Below the pieces are notes generated by a model, which saw nothing but the letters and a program-made list of their open reading frames with translations, was not told the DNA's origin and made no database searches. A program made the position numbers and the translations under genes. A stretch of 64,000 nt of DNA from Reutealis trisperma (taxonomy: Eukaryota; Streptophyta; Magnoliopsida; Malpighiales; Euphorbiaceae): the NCBI GenBank assembly GCA_947687605.1, contig CANTUT010000566.1, positions 520,001-584,000 on the forward strand. The letters run 5' to 3'. Position 1 is the first letter of the stretch. Each line of letters opens with the position of its first letter. Of this stretch, positions 50,221-61,386 are shown piece by piece.

Positions 50221-51089
50221 ATTCATTTTACAAATTATAATATTTGTAAGTGCATATACAATCTGAACAATAAACTCATATTCGATCCTTCTTCTATGCT
50301 AAAAAAAAATAATAATAATTGCTCTCAGTAACAATTTTTTTAGAAAAAAAATACAAACTACTAAAAGTTTAAAAAAAAATTGATTTAAACTAGAAAATAT
50401 CTGTGGACAATTGATATAGGGGTAGAAAATATATGTAGGCTATTTATTGTAAATTAAATAAATAGAATGAAAAAAAAAAAAGGAAAGGAGTGATATAAAA
50501 TTTTTAAATGCAGTGTATAAATAATAATGTCATTTTATTAAATAAAAATAAATACAGTAGACTATATTTTAAATTTTTAAAGTATATTTAACCATTTTCA
50601 ATAAAATATTATGTAAATGTTTATAAATTTCATCTTTGTCCTTGTAGCTCACTGAGATGATTTATATAAAGGACATTTAGTACATCAATACCAGAGTCAT
50701 TGCATTAAGCAAGACATATCATGTTCAAGTCTGCCCATGAAGATATATAGAGCAACTAAATGTATTTATGGCATCAAAAGATTTGATATAAGTGAGATTG
50801 CTTGTCCCCTCAATTCAAACTCCACCTCTCTTTTCTACCACTAAGATGTGCTTTACCTATGGACCTATCTTTTACCTCCACTGATCTATTGGAACTACTA
50901 TATATAAAAAAAAAAATGTCCATTTCACTCATGCCTCAAAAATTTTCCATGCAAAAGCTTCACATTGAAGGGACACCGATACAATTGATAAAATCTAGAG
51001 GGATGATGGGACTTGGACTATGGACCAGGAAGAATTTGCCAAAATTATAATAATATATTTTAAGTAGTTGTTTACCTCTTATCAACTAG
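50221..51089. other. Noncoding stretch
   Basis: AT-rich up to about 50640, then of more average composition. The 82-codon plus frame at 50802-51050 has no recognisable domain and no codon pattern that would support a gene. Confidence 0.45.
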
Positions 51090-53535
51090 GGATTTTGATT
51101 CAGTCCTTAACATAGTGAGGTCAAGAATAACCGATGAAATGTCAGAGATGCTCATTAGACCATATAAGGAGGACAAATTGAGCCCTTTGACAAATGCATC
51201 CAACAGAAGAGCTAGGACCCAATGGTATGCCAACCCTTTTCTTTAAACATTTTTGGTATATTGTTAAAAATGATGGTATCTCTATTGTGCTTAATGTTTT
51301 AAATAATATGAGTGATCCTTCATCTTTAAATAAATACCTATATAGTTCTAATTCTCCAAAAAAAAAAAAACTTGAAGTCACTAATGACTTTAGACCTATT
51401 AGTCTATGTAATATAGTTTTTAAATTACCTACTAAAGGCATGGCTAATAGGCTAAAACTAGTGTTGCCTAACATTATCCATGAGATTCATAGTACATTTG
51501 TACCTAGAAAGTTGATTACTTATAATGCATTAGTTGCTTTTGAGATCTTCCATTCCATGAAAAAGAAAGAGGGAGGTAAAAGAGGTAACCTAACACTTAA
51601 GGTAGATATGAGTAAAGCTCATGATAGGTGGAATGGGTTTTTTTTTTTTTTTTTTGGGCGAAAATTATGAAAACCATAGGATTTCCTAAGAAGTGGGTTC
51701 AGCTAGTTATGAAATGTATTACCACTATTTCTTATTCCCTACTTATTAATTGTGATCCTACATAAGTATTTTACCCTAATAGAGGTCTTTGACAATGAGA
51801 TCCTCTTTCACCGTATCTACTCTTATCATATGCAAAGGGTTTATCCTCCTTCATTCAGAATATAGAGACCAAAGGAAGAATTCATGGGATAAAAATTGTT
51901 AGAACTACTACAAATATAATTCATTTATTTATCATAGCTGACAAAATTGTGTTTACTAAAGCCATGGTGGAAGAAAGTGAAGTCATATGGAATATTCTTT
52001 CTCAATATGAGAAAGCATATGGTAAGAAGATTAATATGGAGAAATAAGAGCTTTTTGTTAGTCAAAAGGTGCCCTAGGGGACTTTTTATTTGATCCAGGA
52101 TAGGATTGGAGTTTAAGGAAGTGGAAGCTCAATCAAAGTTTCTTGGTCTACCAACAACAAGAAGATCAAATAAGCTAGCCTTCAAGTAAATTCAAGATCA
52201 GGTGTGGAAAAAATTAAAAAGTTGGAAGGAAAAGTTGCTCTCAAAAGCTGGTAAGGAAATTTTGTTGAAAACTATAATTCAAGTTATTCCAATATATAGC
52301 GTGTCTTGTTTTATGTTGCTTGTAGCTCTTTGCAAAGAAATCAAAGCTATGATGGCTCTGTTTTGGTGGGGACAAAACAAAGTGAAAGAAAGATTGATCT
52401 GGTAGCTTGGGAGAGTTTGAATTTTTTGAAGTTGAATGGAGGTCTAAGATAATGGAACATGGAAATTTCAATCTGGCTATGTTAGGTAAACAAATATAAA
52501 GGTTAAATGATTCTACATGTTTGGCAGCTAAAGTGTTCAAAGCCATATACTATTCGCATCAGGAAATTACAGTGGCAAAGACAAATTCCTAGCCTAGCTA
52601 TGCATGGTGAATCATAATGAAAGCCAAAGAAGGTAATTAAGTCAATTTGCTTGTGGAAAATAGGAAGTGGAAAGAGAGCAAAAATCTAGTTTGATGTATG
52701 GTTACCTATGTACAAATCAAGTTTCATCAGTTCTCCAGTCACAGAACTTGATTTAGAAACCTATGTCTACAATCTCATTGATGAAGACCAGTTGAGAGTG
52801 CATCATCAAGGTGGGCCAACATAAATTGGAAACTACTATGGAATTTAGCCATTGCACCCAAAGTCAGACATTTCATATGGAGGGTTTTGCATGGAGTAAT
52901 TCCAACTCGTGACCAATTAGCTAAAAGAGGATTTGTAGGTTCCTTGATGTGCTCAGTATGTTCATTAGAGGAGACAGCTGACCATATTTTTTCATAGTAT
53001 CAAAATACTTTTTCCTTATGGCTGAAATGTGCTTTTTCATGATGAGGTAACTTATACATCTAATTTAGGTTTAGAGAATATGTACAACATATAAATGGAA
53101 AAAGAGTTGGCAGAAAAGGTAGTCGCGCAAGCTTGGGCAATCTAGTATGCTAGAAACTAGTTGGTACTTTGGAATGAGAAGCTAACAATAGAGAATACCT
53201 ATAAGACTATAAAACAAAAAAATGGTATAGCAATATAAAGATGCTTAGTTAAAGCCTCAGAAAGGAAGTAGAGATCAGCAGAACACCGATGGAGACCTCC
53301 AGCTAGTAGCAACCTCAAAAGTAGTATTGATGCTACTATTTTTGACCATGGAATTATTGTTTATGGTTTCACAATTAGAAATAGTAGCGGTGAGATAATG
53401 GTGTTAGTTTTGAAGAGAGGAAGAAAGATTTGTGATGCATAAATGGCAGAAATCTGGCACTTAAATTCTCTATGGAGATAGCCATCCAAGCAAGCCTTAG
53501 AAGGGTAGAATTTGATAGCAACATATCCTTATTGA
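51090..53535 (+). pseudogene. L1-type LINE remnant, reverse transcriptase and RNase H
   Basis: The plus strand carries the 3' half of a plant L1 polyprotein. RITDEMSEMLIRPY leads into MHPTEELGPNGMPTLFFKHF (51194 on). VTNDFRPISLCNIVFKL, HSTFVPRKLITYNALVAFEI and LTLKVDMSKAHDR follow. A thymine run (51638-51653) then replaces part of the domain. The active site at about 51918-51953 reads HLFIIADKIVF, so the second catalytic aspartate is lysine. VWKKLKSWKEKLLSKAGKEI...FWWGQNKVKERLIW (52202-52405) is the classic C-terminal stretch. A reverse-transcriptase zinc-binding part is seen at about 52850-53000. An RNase H-like segment with IIVYGFTIRNSSGEIMVLV follows at about 53345-53410. The endonuclease is absent, so the copy is 5'-truncated. 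Stops abound. Confidence 0.85.
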
Positions 53536-53887
53536 AGCTTTAAGGATAAAAGCTCAATTTAGCCCTCAAACTTTATCTTGAAGTTCGATTAAGTCTAAAA
53601 TGGTCTTTTTTTTATCAATTTAAGCCATAGATTTTATTTTATGAGTAAATGGCTCTAATTTTACTTTGAGGAGATAATGTGTATTACACGCGGTCAAAAG
53701 AGGAGGAGGAGGAGGAGGAGGAGTAGTAGTAATAATAATAATAATAAAGAGGAAGAAGAAGAAAAAGAAGAAATAAGAAAGACATAATGAGAGAGAGACT
53801 GAGAAAAAGAACCATCGGACCATTTGTTTCTGATAAGATTTTGGAGCTCATGTGTTTGGTTGCTTCTTTGGCATTTTATACCTCCAT
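53536..53887. other. Short noncoding stretch with microsatellite
   Basis: A (GGA)n-(GTA)n-(ATA)n-(GAA)n compound microsatellite runs at about 53699-53775. The minus frames of 67-68 codons here are its translations. AGCTCAATTTAGCCCTCAAA at about 53552 resembles Mutator-type end sequence, without a partner. Confidence 0.6.
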
Positions 53888-54099
53888 TAGGGGTAGGCAT
53901 TAACTAAACTAGATCGATCTACCAAATTGAACCGATATTTCAGTATGTTTGATTAATTCGGTAAAATTGTTAGGTTTGGTGCTAAATGGTGGCTGAGATT
54001 GATTTTTGGTGTTCGGTTTGATTTTGCTAAATTGAGAACCAAATTGACTTAATAACTGAAATTGCAAAATAGCGTTGTTTTATATGCTCCTAATACTAC

Positions 54100-55478
54100 T
54101 CCATTGAGCACTTATATATAAGCATCTCATTAACCATAACCCTACACACCATTTCATTTTTGGCAACTACACATCCTTTCTCTCTAGATTCTTCTCTCGT
54201 TTTCTCTCTCAAGTGGTGCCTCTCATCTCATTCTTCTCTGTTCTGTCAACTTTGAAGAAACCCTAACCCTAAGATCTACTTTCTCCTTTAGTCCTTCTAC
54301 CTTTGGTTTATCTCAGACCTACCCTTTGCTTTGTTATTATCTCATGTTCATCTAGATATAGTTGGTTCTTGGTTGTATAGTTTATTAGTTCTTATCTATC
54401 TTAGAACTAATGTTTTGTAACTTCTGTTACTAGTATTTGTTCACTCGATTCTCTATTTCTCCTTCTTATTTAAAGAAACAGTAACCCTAACCTTTAATTC
54501 CCTTTCTCCTTCTCCATTTGGTCTATCTCAAACCTTCAATGTCTCAATTTTTTATGCTTTAATGGTGGAAGCCCCTCTAAAATATCGATTTCTTCCAAAT
54601 ACTCAACAGATCCACATCGCATATCCATGTCTTTGTTTATTAAAACCTTAAAGGTAAAAACCCTAACATTTTACTATTTATTTTTTGTTTATCTCCTTCT
54701 TTTATGAAAATTTCCTAACCCAAAAACCCTAACCTTGGTATTTCTTTTTTTATTTGCCTCTTGTTTGTATTAGATCTTCATGGTCTCAATGGTGGAAGCT
54801 TGAATGGTGGAAGCCCTTTTGAATCCACTTTGAAATTACTATTTCCTTCAAATAATGGGTAGATCCATAAGTGATATGAGATTTTTTGTTTGTTAAAATT
54901 CATGAAGGTAAAACCCTAACATTTTTCCCATATCTACTTTGTAGTTTTTGTTCAAAATTATAAATTTTTTTATTTAAAGTTTAAAAAATGGTCAAATATT
55001 TTACATGCATGTCTAATTTGACTATTATTTTTACATGCACATAAGATATGTTGATTATTATTAGAGATTTGGATGTATTTGGTGGATTTGTGGTTCTATT
55101 TCTTTTGGATTTAGAGACTGGACATTGAGAGGTAAAAGATCCAATTTATTTTTTCCAAAGTTATATTATTTTATTGCATTTTTAATAAACTAACATGATT
55201 TTGATAGAGTTTTTTGGTGTTTGTTTTGTAGGTTCATTTATTCTTTCTTGGGGGCTCTGGTTTTGAGGTAGTTTGAAACTTTTGTTTCATTTGTTGAAAC
55301 TTAGCAACATGAGATTTTAGCAGTTGCTTGCTTATTAAAGGTAATTGTGATATTTCCTTCCTTTACATTTGAAATTGACTTATTTTGATTTAATACTTAC
55401 CTTACTAAATGAAGTAAGTTTTGACTTTGTGTTTTGTTTTGTTTGTGAAATGCAAATCCGCAATTCTGGAACTTATAG
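54100..55478 (+). other. hAT-2 leader and probable 5' introns
   Basis: No coding content is seen. Two diverged copies of an AACCCTAACC...TTTCTCCTTCTCCATTTGGTCTATCTCAAACC-type block (54260-54320 and 54483-54540) suggest duplicated leader exons. Further TCAATGGTGGAAGC blocks occur at about 54560 and 54788-54815. Confidence 0.45.
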
Positions 55479-56787
55479 ATGTCTAATCCAAGTGCATATG
55501 GGACTGACATTGAAAATGAAAATATAGCCAGTCCTATTAGTGGTGGAAACTCAAACATGCAAGATGTTGCACAAGCAACTATAGCTGCAGGTGCTAATAA
55601 ACCTCCCCCTATAAAAAAAGGAAGCAAATGACCTCTAGGTCCCTTATTTAGGATCATTTTGATAAAAATTTAAATGTAGAAGGTAAGATGGTAAGTGCCA
55701 AATACTTATATTATACTATAGAGTATGCTTGTGATCCTAAGACAAATGGTACTTCAAGTTTTGAGGAATTATATGCTTAAGTAAATGAAAAACCCCCATA
55801 GTAAAGATGTTAGGTAGTCTCTGTCAACCCTGCAACCTATGAGTGATGAAAGTTTAGGTTCAATAGGAACTTGGAACTTTGACTAAGATCTCATAAGGGA
55901 GGCATTTGCATATATGATAATTGTAGATGAGTTGCCTTTTAAATTTATAGAAGGGTGGAGTTTTATAAAACTTATGAGGACAGCTTATCCAAGATTTAAA
56001 AGTCTTTCTAGGAGAATAGTTACTAGGGACTATTTTAATTTTTACATCAATGAAAAGGTGAAATTGCAATCATTTTTGAAAAATCATAGTCAAAGAGTTA
56101 GCATCACAACTGATATTTGGATTAGCATCCAAAGAATTAATTACATGTGTGTAACTACCCATTTCATTGATGATGAGTAGAAGTTTGATAAGAAAATTTT
56201 GTCTTTCATTCTTATGTCTAGCCATAGAGGTGAATATATTGGTAAGGCTATTGAAACTTGTTTGCTTGATTGGGGCCTTACCAATATATTCACTATTACA
56301 GTTGACAATGCTTCTTTTAATGACATGCTATTGCTTTTCTTAAAAAAAATGTTAAATTGGGTGGTACTATCTATCAAGGTAAATCTTTGCACATAAGGTG
56401 CATTTGCCATATTCTAAACTTAGTTGTTACAGATGGGTTAAAAGAGGTTAACCCATCTGTAAAAAAGTAAGAGACTGTGTTAGGTATGTTAAGAATTCAC
56501 CAGCTAGGTTAAGGAAGTTCAAAAAGATTTGTGATTTGCTTGATACTGCTTGCAAATCATCATTATGTCTAGATGTACCAATTAGGTGGAATACATTCAT
56601 TTGATGCTTAAAACAACCTATGAGTGTGAGAAAGCATTTGAGAGATTTAAGGCATAAGAGTCTAGTATGAGTTCAGATTTGGGGTTAGGGAACTTACCTA
56701 ATTGTGTTAACTAGTCCACTTATAGAAAATTGTCTACTTTTTTATAGCAATTTTATGAAATGACATTGAGAATTTTAGGTTCTTTAT
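55479..56787 (+). pseudogene. hAT-2 transposase pseudogene, 3' truncated
   Basis: The frame starts at 55479 (MSNPSAYGTDIENENIAS). After a frameshift near 55628 comes a BED zinc finger whose paired cysteines are both tyrosine (AKYLYYTIEYACDPKTNGTS). The catalytic domain follows: FIEGWSFIKLMRTAYPRFK at about 55935, SFLKNHSQRVSITTDIWISI and NYMCVTTHFIDDE to 56180, LSFILMSSHRGEYIGKAIE and WGLTNIFTITVDNASFND to 56330. Then come ICHILNLVVTDGL and VRYVKNSPARLRKF, and a DVPIRWN-like end near 56590. The hATC dimerisation region is missing because element B interrupts the gene at 56788. It is of the RICESLEEPER-like plant hAT type and inactive. Confidence 0.82.
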
Positions 56788-58503
56788 TGTGAGGCCTCGC
56801 CCGAGAATCGACCCAATCCACGAGAGGGAATCGGGATACTCATTCGGGTTTAGACTCACAATGGAACTCTCAGGTTCAGATTGGTTGATTTTTAAAAATA
56901 ATTTTAGAAGTCGCCACCTTAATTTTATTTAAATGGGAAAATATTAAGGAAAAACCCAATTTGACTCCAATTTATTAATTTCTAATTAATTTACCTATAG
57001 ATAAAACCATTAGCCTCGAACTAGGTTGAGTTCGGTGATTAGGTTTTTAGTTTTAAATAATCTAAATTTGGCTCTTAAGTTTAATTGGACTTTGAAAAAT
57101 TAATTTCATGAATGACATTTATAAGATGATAATAAAATGCATGAGTATGGCATAACATGAATGTATACGACATATGGATTGATAAAACAATTAAAATAAA
57201 CATTCACAAATTACGGAGAGCATTCCCTTTAATCCTTAAAGATTTAGGGGAATCACATAATTATTCCTTAATTCCAACTAAGACAATTACATTTATAAAA
57301 ATTAGAATGTCTTCTATAGCTCTTATGGGATTCTAGGAAGACTACAAATTGCCTTACAAATATCATAAAAAAGATAATTAATTACATTTAAGAAAATGAA
57401 AAATAAATTTAATTCAAAAATTGGATTTGAAGTTTAGATTCAAATTCCAAATATGCCTATGTACCCTATTGAATGGGGATCAAAACCCACGTAATTCATT
57501 TTACGATTAAATGGAGAGGTTTACAGATTGGTTAAAACGATTTTTGGTTTGGGGACAGAGTTTATGAAAATATCTTCAATTTTAGTGGACAGGATGGAAA
57601 AAGTGTTTTGCAAGATCGAAATTCCATTTTATCAAACCAGACGATTGGATTAATTAATGATTAAAAAATGATTGGTGAGTTAATTAATTAATTAAAATGA
57701 TGAATTAATTAATTAAAATAATGAATGAGTAAAAAAGGATTTTTGATTTAATTTTTTTAAAAAAGGAGGTAATTAATTAACTAAAAAATTAATTAATTAA
57801 TTAACTTGGGAGTGATTAAAAAAAGATTTTAGTTAATTAAAATGATTAATTAACTTGGTATGGGTGAGAAAATTAATTAATTAAAATGATTAATTAATTA
57901 ATTAGAGAGTGAATGGAGGATAAAAAAAAGAAAAGTTGATAGATAACAATCAAAACTTAGGTGTGTTTGAAATGAGGAAATGAGAGTATTATTTATGGGA
58001 AAATGAGGTGAGGGTAATTTGGGAAGTGAAAATGTGAAAACATGTAAAGGATGGGGTTAAAAAATACTTTAAAAAAAATCAAATTAGGGGTGTTTTGTTC
58101 ATTTTGACTTTGGCTCAGTCCTGCGCAGATCTACATCTGAGAGACGCGACTGCTCACTTTGCTAGAGCAAATCTGTGTTGCCCCTGACCTAGAGCCGTGT
58201 CAGGTTTGACACAGCTCGGCTCACTTTTTCGAGTATTTTCCTATCAGTTTTTAAGTGTCTCGGGTCAATTTTTGAGACTTCCAGATCAATTTTCGAGAGT
58301 TATAGGATTTAGAAATCTTCTCGGTCAATGTTAGTATAGCTGAACAGTCAGTCTGAGAGAAAATTTAGTCAATTTTGAAAAAATACTATCTAGTACAAAA
58401 GGTCCAGTCAAGGTAGGAAAGAAACCAAATTGTGTCAAAAATACTTCGGTCGATTTTGAAGAATTTAGAATTAATTTTGGAGGTGCTGAAATAAGGGTTC
58501 ACA
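56788..58503 (-). repeat. 3' LTR of element B
   Basis: This 1716-bp LTR runs from TGTGAGGCCTC to GGGTTCACA. Its middle (57640-57910) is rich in TTAATTAA runs. Its GC content rises near 58120-58220. On the minus strand CCATAAATAATAC (about 58002-57990) is the likely LTR promoter. Confidence 0.85.
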
Positions 58504-58517
58504 TCTACCCTCTCATT
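58504..58517 (-). promoter_or_regulatory. Polypurine tract of element B
   Basis: AATGAGAGGGTAGA on the minus strand abuts the 3' LTR. It matches the element A tract at 12 of 14 positions. Confidence 0.75.
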
Positions 58518-58885
58518 AAAGTTGTCTATCAATTAGATAGTTTTGATGAGAGTGAATTTGAAACTTCAGTAGATCTAAGTTTGGAAAATGATTCTAGTTA
58601 TAATGAGATAATTTTGGTGAATTTTGCAACTTGATTTGGCTATTTTTGAAAGATTGGTGAATTTTGGGATTCATAATTTTTCCATTTTGCTGATGTAAAA
58701 ACTGCATTTTGGCTAGGAAATAGACAAATGAGTGTCTTTGAGTAGATAAAAATCTCATGAGCACGTAGGAACTTTTAGATTTTGATTTCGATTTGAAACT
58801 GGCTAAGAATTTATTTTTATGCAACTAGATAATTATAGGATATTTTTTATTATACGCTATTTCGTCTTTACTTATCCTAAAATTC

Positions 58886-58893
58886 TATAAATA
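58886..58893 (+). promoter_or_regulatory. TATA box of the antisense gene in element B
   Basis: TATAAATA is followed by a CA- and CT-rich leader (ACACACACACTCCTCACTTC) typical of plant 5' ends. It points along the plus strand, towards the mobile-domain frame and against the element. Confidence 0.55.
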
Positions 58894-59110
58894 TTAAAAC
58901 ACACACACACTCCTCACTTCTCTCCTTGCTCACTCAAACATGAGCTCACTCTCTTTTTGTTTTTATTTATTTATATTTATTTATTCCTTTTTGATAATGA
59001 TAATAAAAGCAATAGTAAAAAATCTTCTCTTTTTTTTAATGATAATAATACCAATAAAATTTTTATTTGAATGATAATAATAGCAATTTTTTTTTATTAT
59101 ACTTCCCTGT

Positions 59111-61350
59111 TTGCTTTTCATTGTGCTTGTTAAATTCAACATTCTCGTAGTGATGGCTTTAGGATCTTTTCGTGGATCTTCCTCCTCTCGCTGTGTCCCT
59201 CCTATTCCTCGAATGGGTCATACTAGCACTTGTATGAGGCGCGGAAGGAGAATAATGACCCTGCGCTTCTCTTGCAAGATCTTGAGAGACACGCCTCGCA
59301 AAGCGATCATCTAGCGGTTAGTATCTTATGACGATCTTTTCAGTTCTATCTATTCTTTGGATGGGCTTTTTTTTTTTTTTTAAAAAAAATGCATGCATGT
59401 GTACTAGTTTATTGCAGGCTTCAACCATTAAGAATAGGGGCAGAAGGAGCAACTTAGAGACAATGATTAGGTCCATCCCCCAAGGAAGTATTGCCAGAAG
59501 TTTGTTGGAGCCTACTAAATTTGTCAACTTCCTAGGGGTGAAGACGTCTAGCCATGTCAATATGAATCTGATCAAAGCTTTGGTCGAGAGATGGTGGAAT
59601 ATCACCAATACTTTTTATTTTGCATGCAGGGAGCTGACTTGTACTCTGCTTGACTTGTACATGATCTCAAGGATTTGATTTAGGAACTAACCCTTAGACA
59701 TGTTCAATGATTGAAGGCAGATTTTCTCTCTGGTTGAGACTGAGGCCTTACTTGTTTTTGATCCTTCTAGAGTTAGTACTGGAGTCAAGTGTTCTGTCTT
59801 AAATGAGAACTTAAAGTCGATGGGAGCCACAGGAGATTTGATTTATAATGAGGCCCTCACTCAGCTGTGTCTGTTGGTGATAGCTGGGTGCATTTTTGCA
59901 TATAACATGAGAGATGAAGTGGATCTAAATATCCTTTTAAGCTTGGCTCGCATGGACTGGTGGGGCAAGTTTGATTAGGGTGGCACTATTCTGAGTGCCA
60001 TGTATTAAGAGATGATTGACCTGTCTCGCGAGAATATTATGTTTGTTAGTGGGACTGCCATCTTTTAGGAGGTACCTACCATGCATTTTTGTGCATGTTC
60101 CATTTTCATAATCAAATCACATTTTTGAAGTTCAACAACCTTGTGCCATAGATCTGGGCCTATAAGTATATTCCGTTCAATGCTCTTGAGCTATCCTTAC
60201 AATGGCTACGTGATTTTTCGATGGGAAGAAGATGGACAAAGGTCAATTGGGCCACCGCTCGCAATCACAGTGCTTTGACACTTCAGGCTTTCTTTGATTA
60301 GCTGATTGAGTGATATGTATGTTATCCTTTCTCTTTCTTTTGTCTTGCTTTGACTTGCTTACTAACTCCTATATCTGTTAGTTGTTATTGGTAGATTATG
60401 AGATCCTTTGGCGAGAGGATGTCACTCGCCCCTTTCATAGGCTTTGCAAAGGCCATTTCACATAGGAGAATACTATTGTGATCTCCCTACTTTCGCTTGT
60501 ACTACTTAGGTGAAAGAGTACATTTTTAGTTATTTGGGTCATGGCAAGTACCTAGTCATCCGCTGGTGGATATGAGATAAGAGATGAGCATCTTGAGTAG
60601 CCCAGAGTCTTTTATTGGCGATGAGGGGCACCTCTTCCAGCATCTTGATAGGCACTACCGAAACTTCTGCACTCACTTTTTAATACGAGAGATTACACTA
60701 TAGGGGCGTCTTTCTATCACACCTATTACTACGAGAGGCGTCCCTTAGCCGATGGTTTATGAAGCTCCCATTGCCGGTTCTTCTAGTGGTCCTATCCCTA
60801 TTGATGATCACGACGGCCCAAGCCATAATCCTGGGGCTTCGCTTTTGGATGTAGAGTACTGTGTGCTATAGGAGATTTTCTATTATGACTTTAAGGACTC
60901 TATGAGGTTCTAGCATCTCCCCGAGGTTGTTTGTTTGGGTATTCGGCCTATCCTTGATGACATTGAGGTATGTTCTTCTTACTCTTCTGCCCTTAGAAAG
61001 TATCTCTGACAGAGTGTCATTATGTTTTCTTATACTCAGAAAGGATCCAAAGCCTTTAACATTGTCTCTTTTGCACACAGCTACTTAGGGAGTACACTCA
61101 AAGCACGTATCTTGTTGCCTGAAGGATGGAGAATGCACTTTTCAGAATGCTCACCCGTGCTGCTCATTTATCGGAGTCACAGGACCAGTGTGAAGAGGCT
61201 GCTTCTTGGAGGTGACAGAGGGGAGACTAGTGATTGTAGCTTTCTGATACTGGTGTTGAGCACTTTTTCTATTTCCTTTATGTTTCTTCAGATGACTATA
61301 CCTTTACTCTTTCAAGAGGTGGAACTATCTGAGGATGACTGTGTGTTATG
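59111..61350 (+). pseudogene. Antisense plant-mobile-domain (PMD) gene of element B
   Basis: The remnant reads on the plus strand. A first exon with ENNDPALLLQDLERHASQSD ends at GCG/GTTAGT (about 59317). An intron closes with TTGCAG at 59418. The next exon has SLLEPTKFVNFLG and NLIKALVERWWNITNTFYF, the motif A.VERW....TFH of the PMD fold, with a TCTLLDLY segment after it (to 59678). Further pieces in shifting frames are IAGCIFAYNMRDEVDLNILL (about 59878), LARMDWWGKFD, IWAYKYIPFNALELSLQWL (about 60155) and VDYEILWREDVTRPFHRL (about 60395). PMD proteins are plant-specific, occur as host MAIN-like genes and in transposons, and have roles in silencing and genome stability. This copy has stops and frameshifts. 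How much of 60480-61350 belongs to it is unclear. Confidence 0.6.
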
Positions 61351-61386
61351 ATGTATGTGTGTATGATCAATGTATGCCTATATATG

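Larger units (their letters stand above)
53888..56787 (+). mobile_element. hAT-family transposon hAT-2, left part
   Basis: The left terminus TAGGGGTAGGCA (53888) and the following run of AACCGAT...TTCGGT-like short inverted words are typical of plant hAT elements. A TATA box (CTTATATATAAGC, about 54110) precedes a pyrimidine-rich leader with repeated AAACCCTAACCCTAA-like words at about 54260, 54483, 54655 and 54730. The transposase pseudogene starts at 55479. The element is cut at 56787 by the LTR of element B. Its right half is not in the window, so it must lie beyond the far end of element B. Confidence 0.7.

Noticed and set aside
53694..53900. Leu-rich and Pro-rich minus frames
   Set aside because: They are translations of the GGA/GTA/ATA compound microsatellite.
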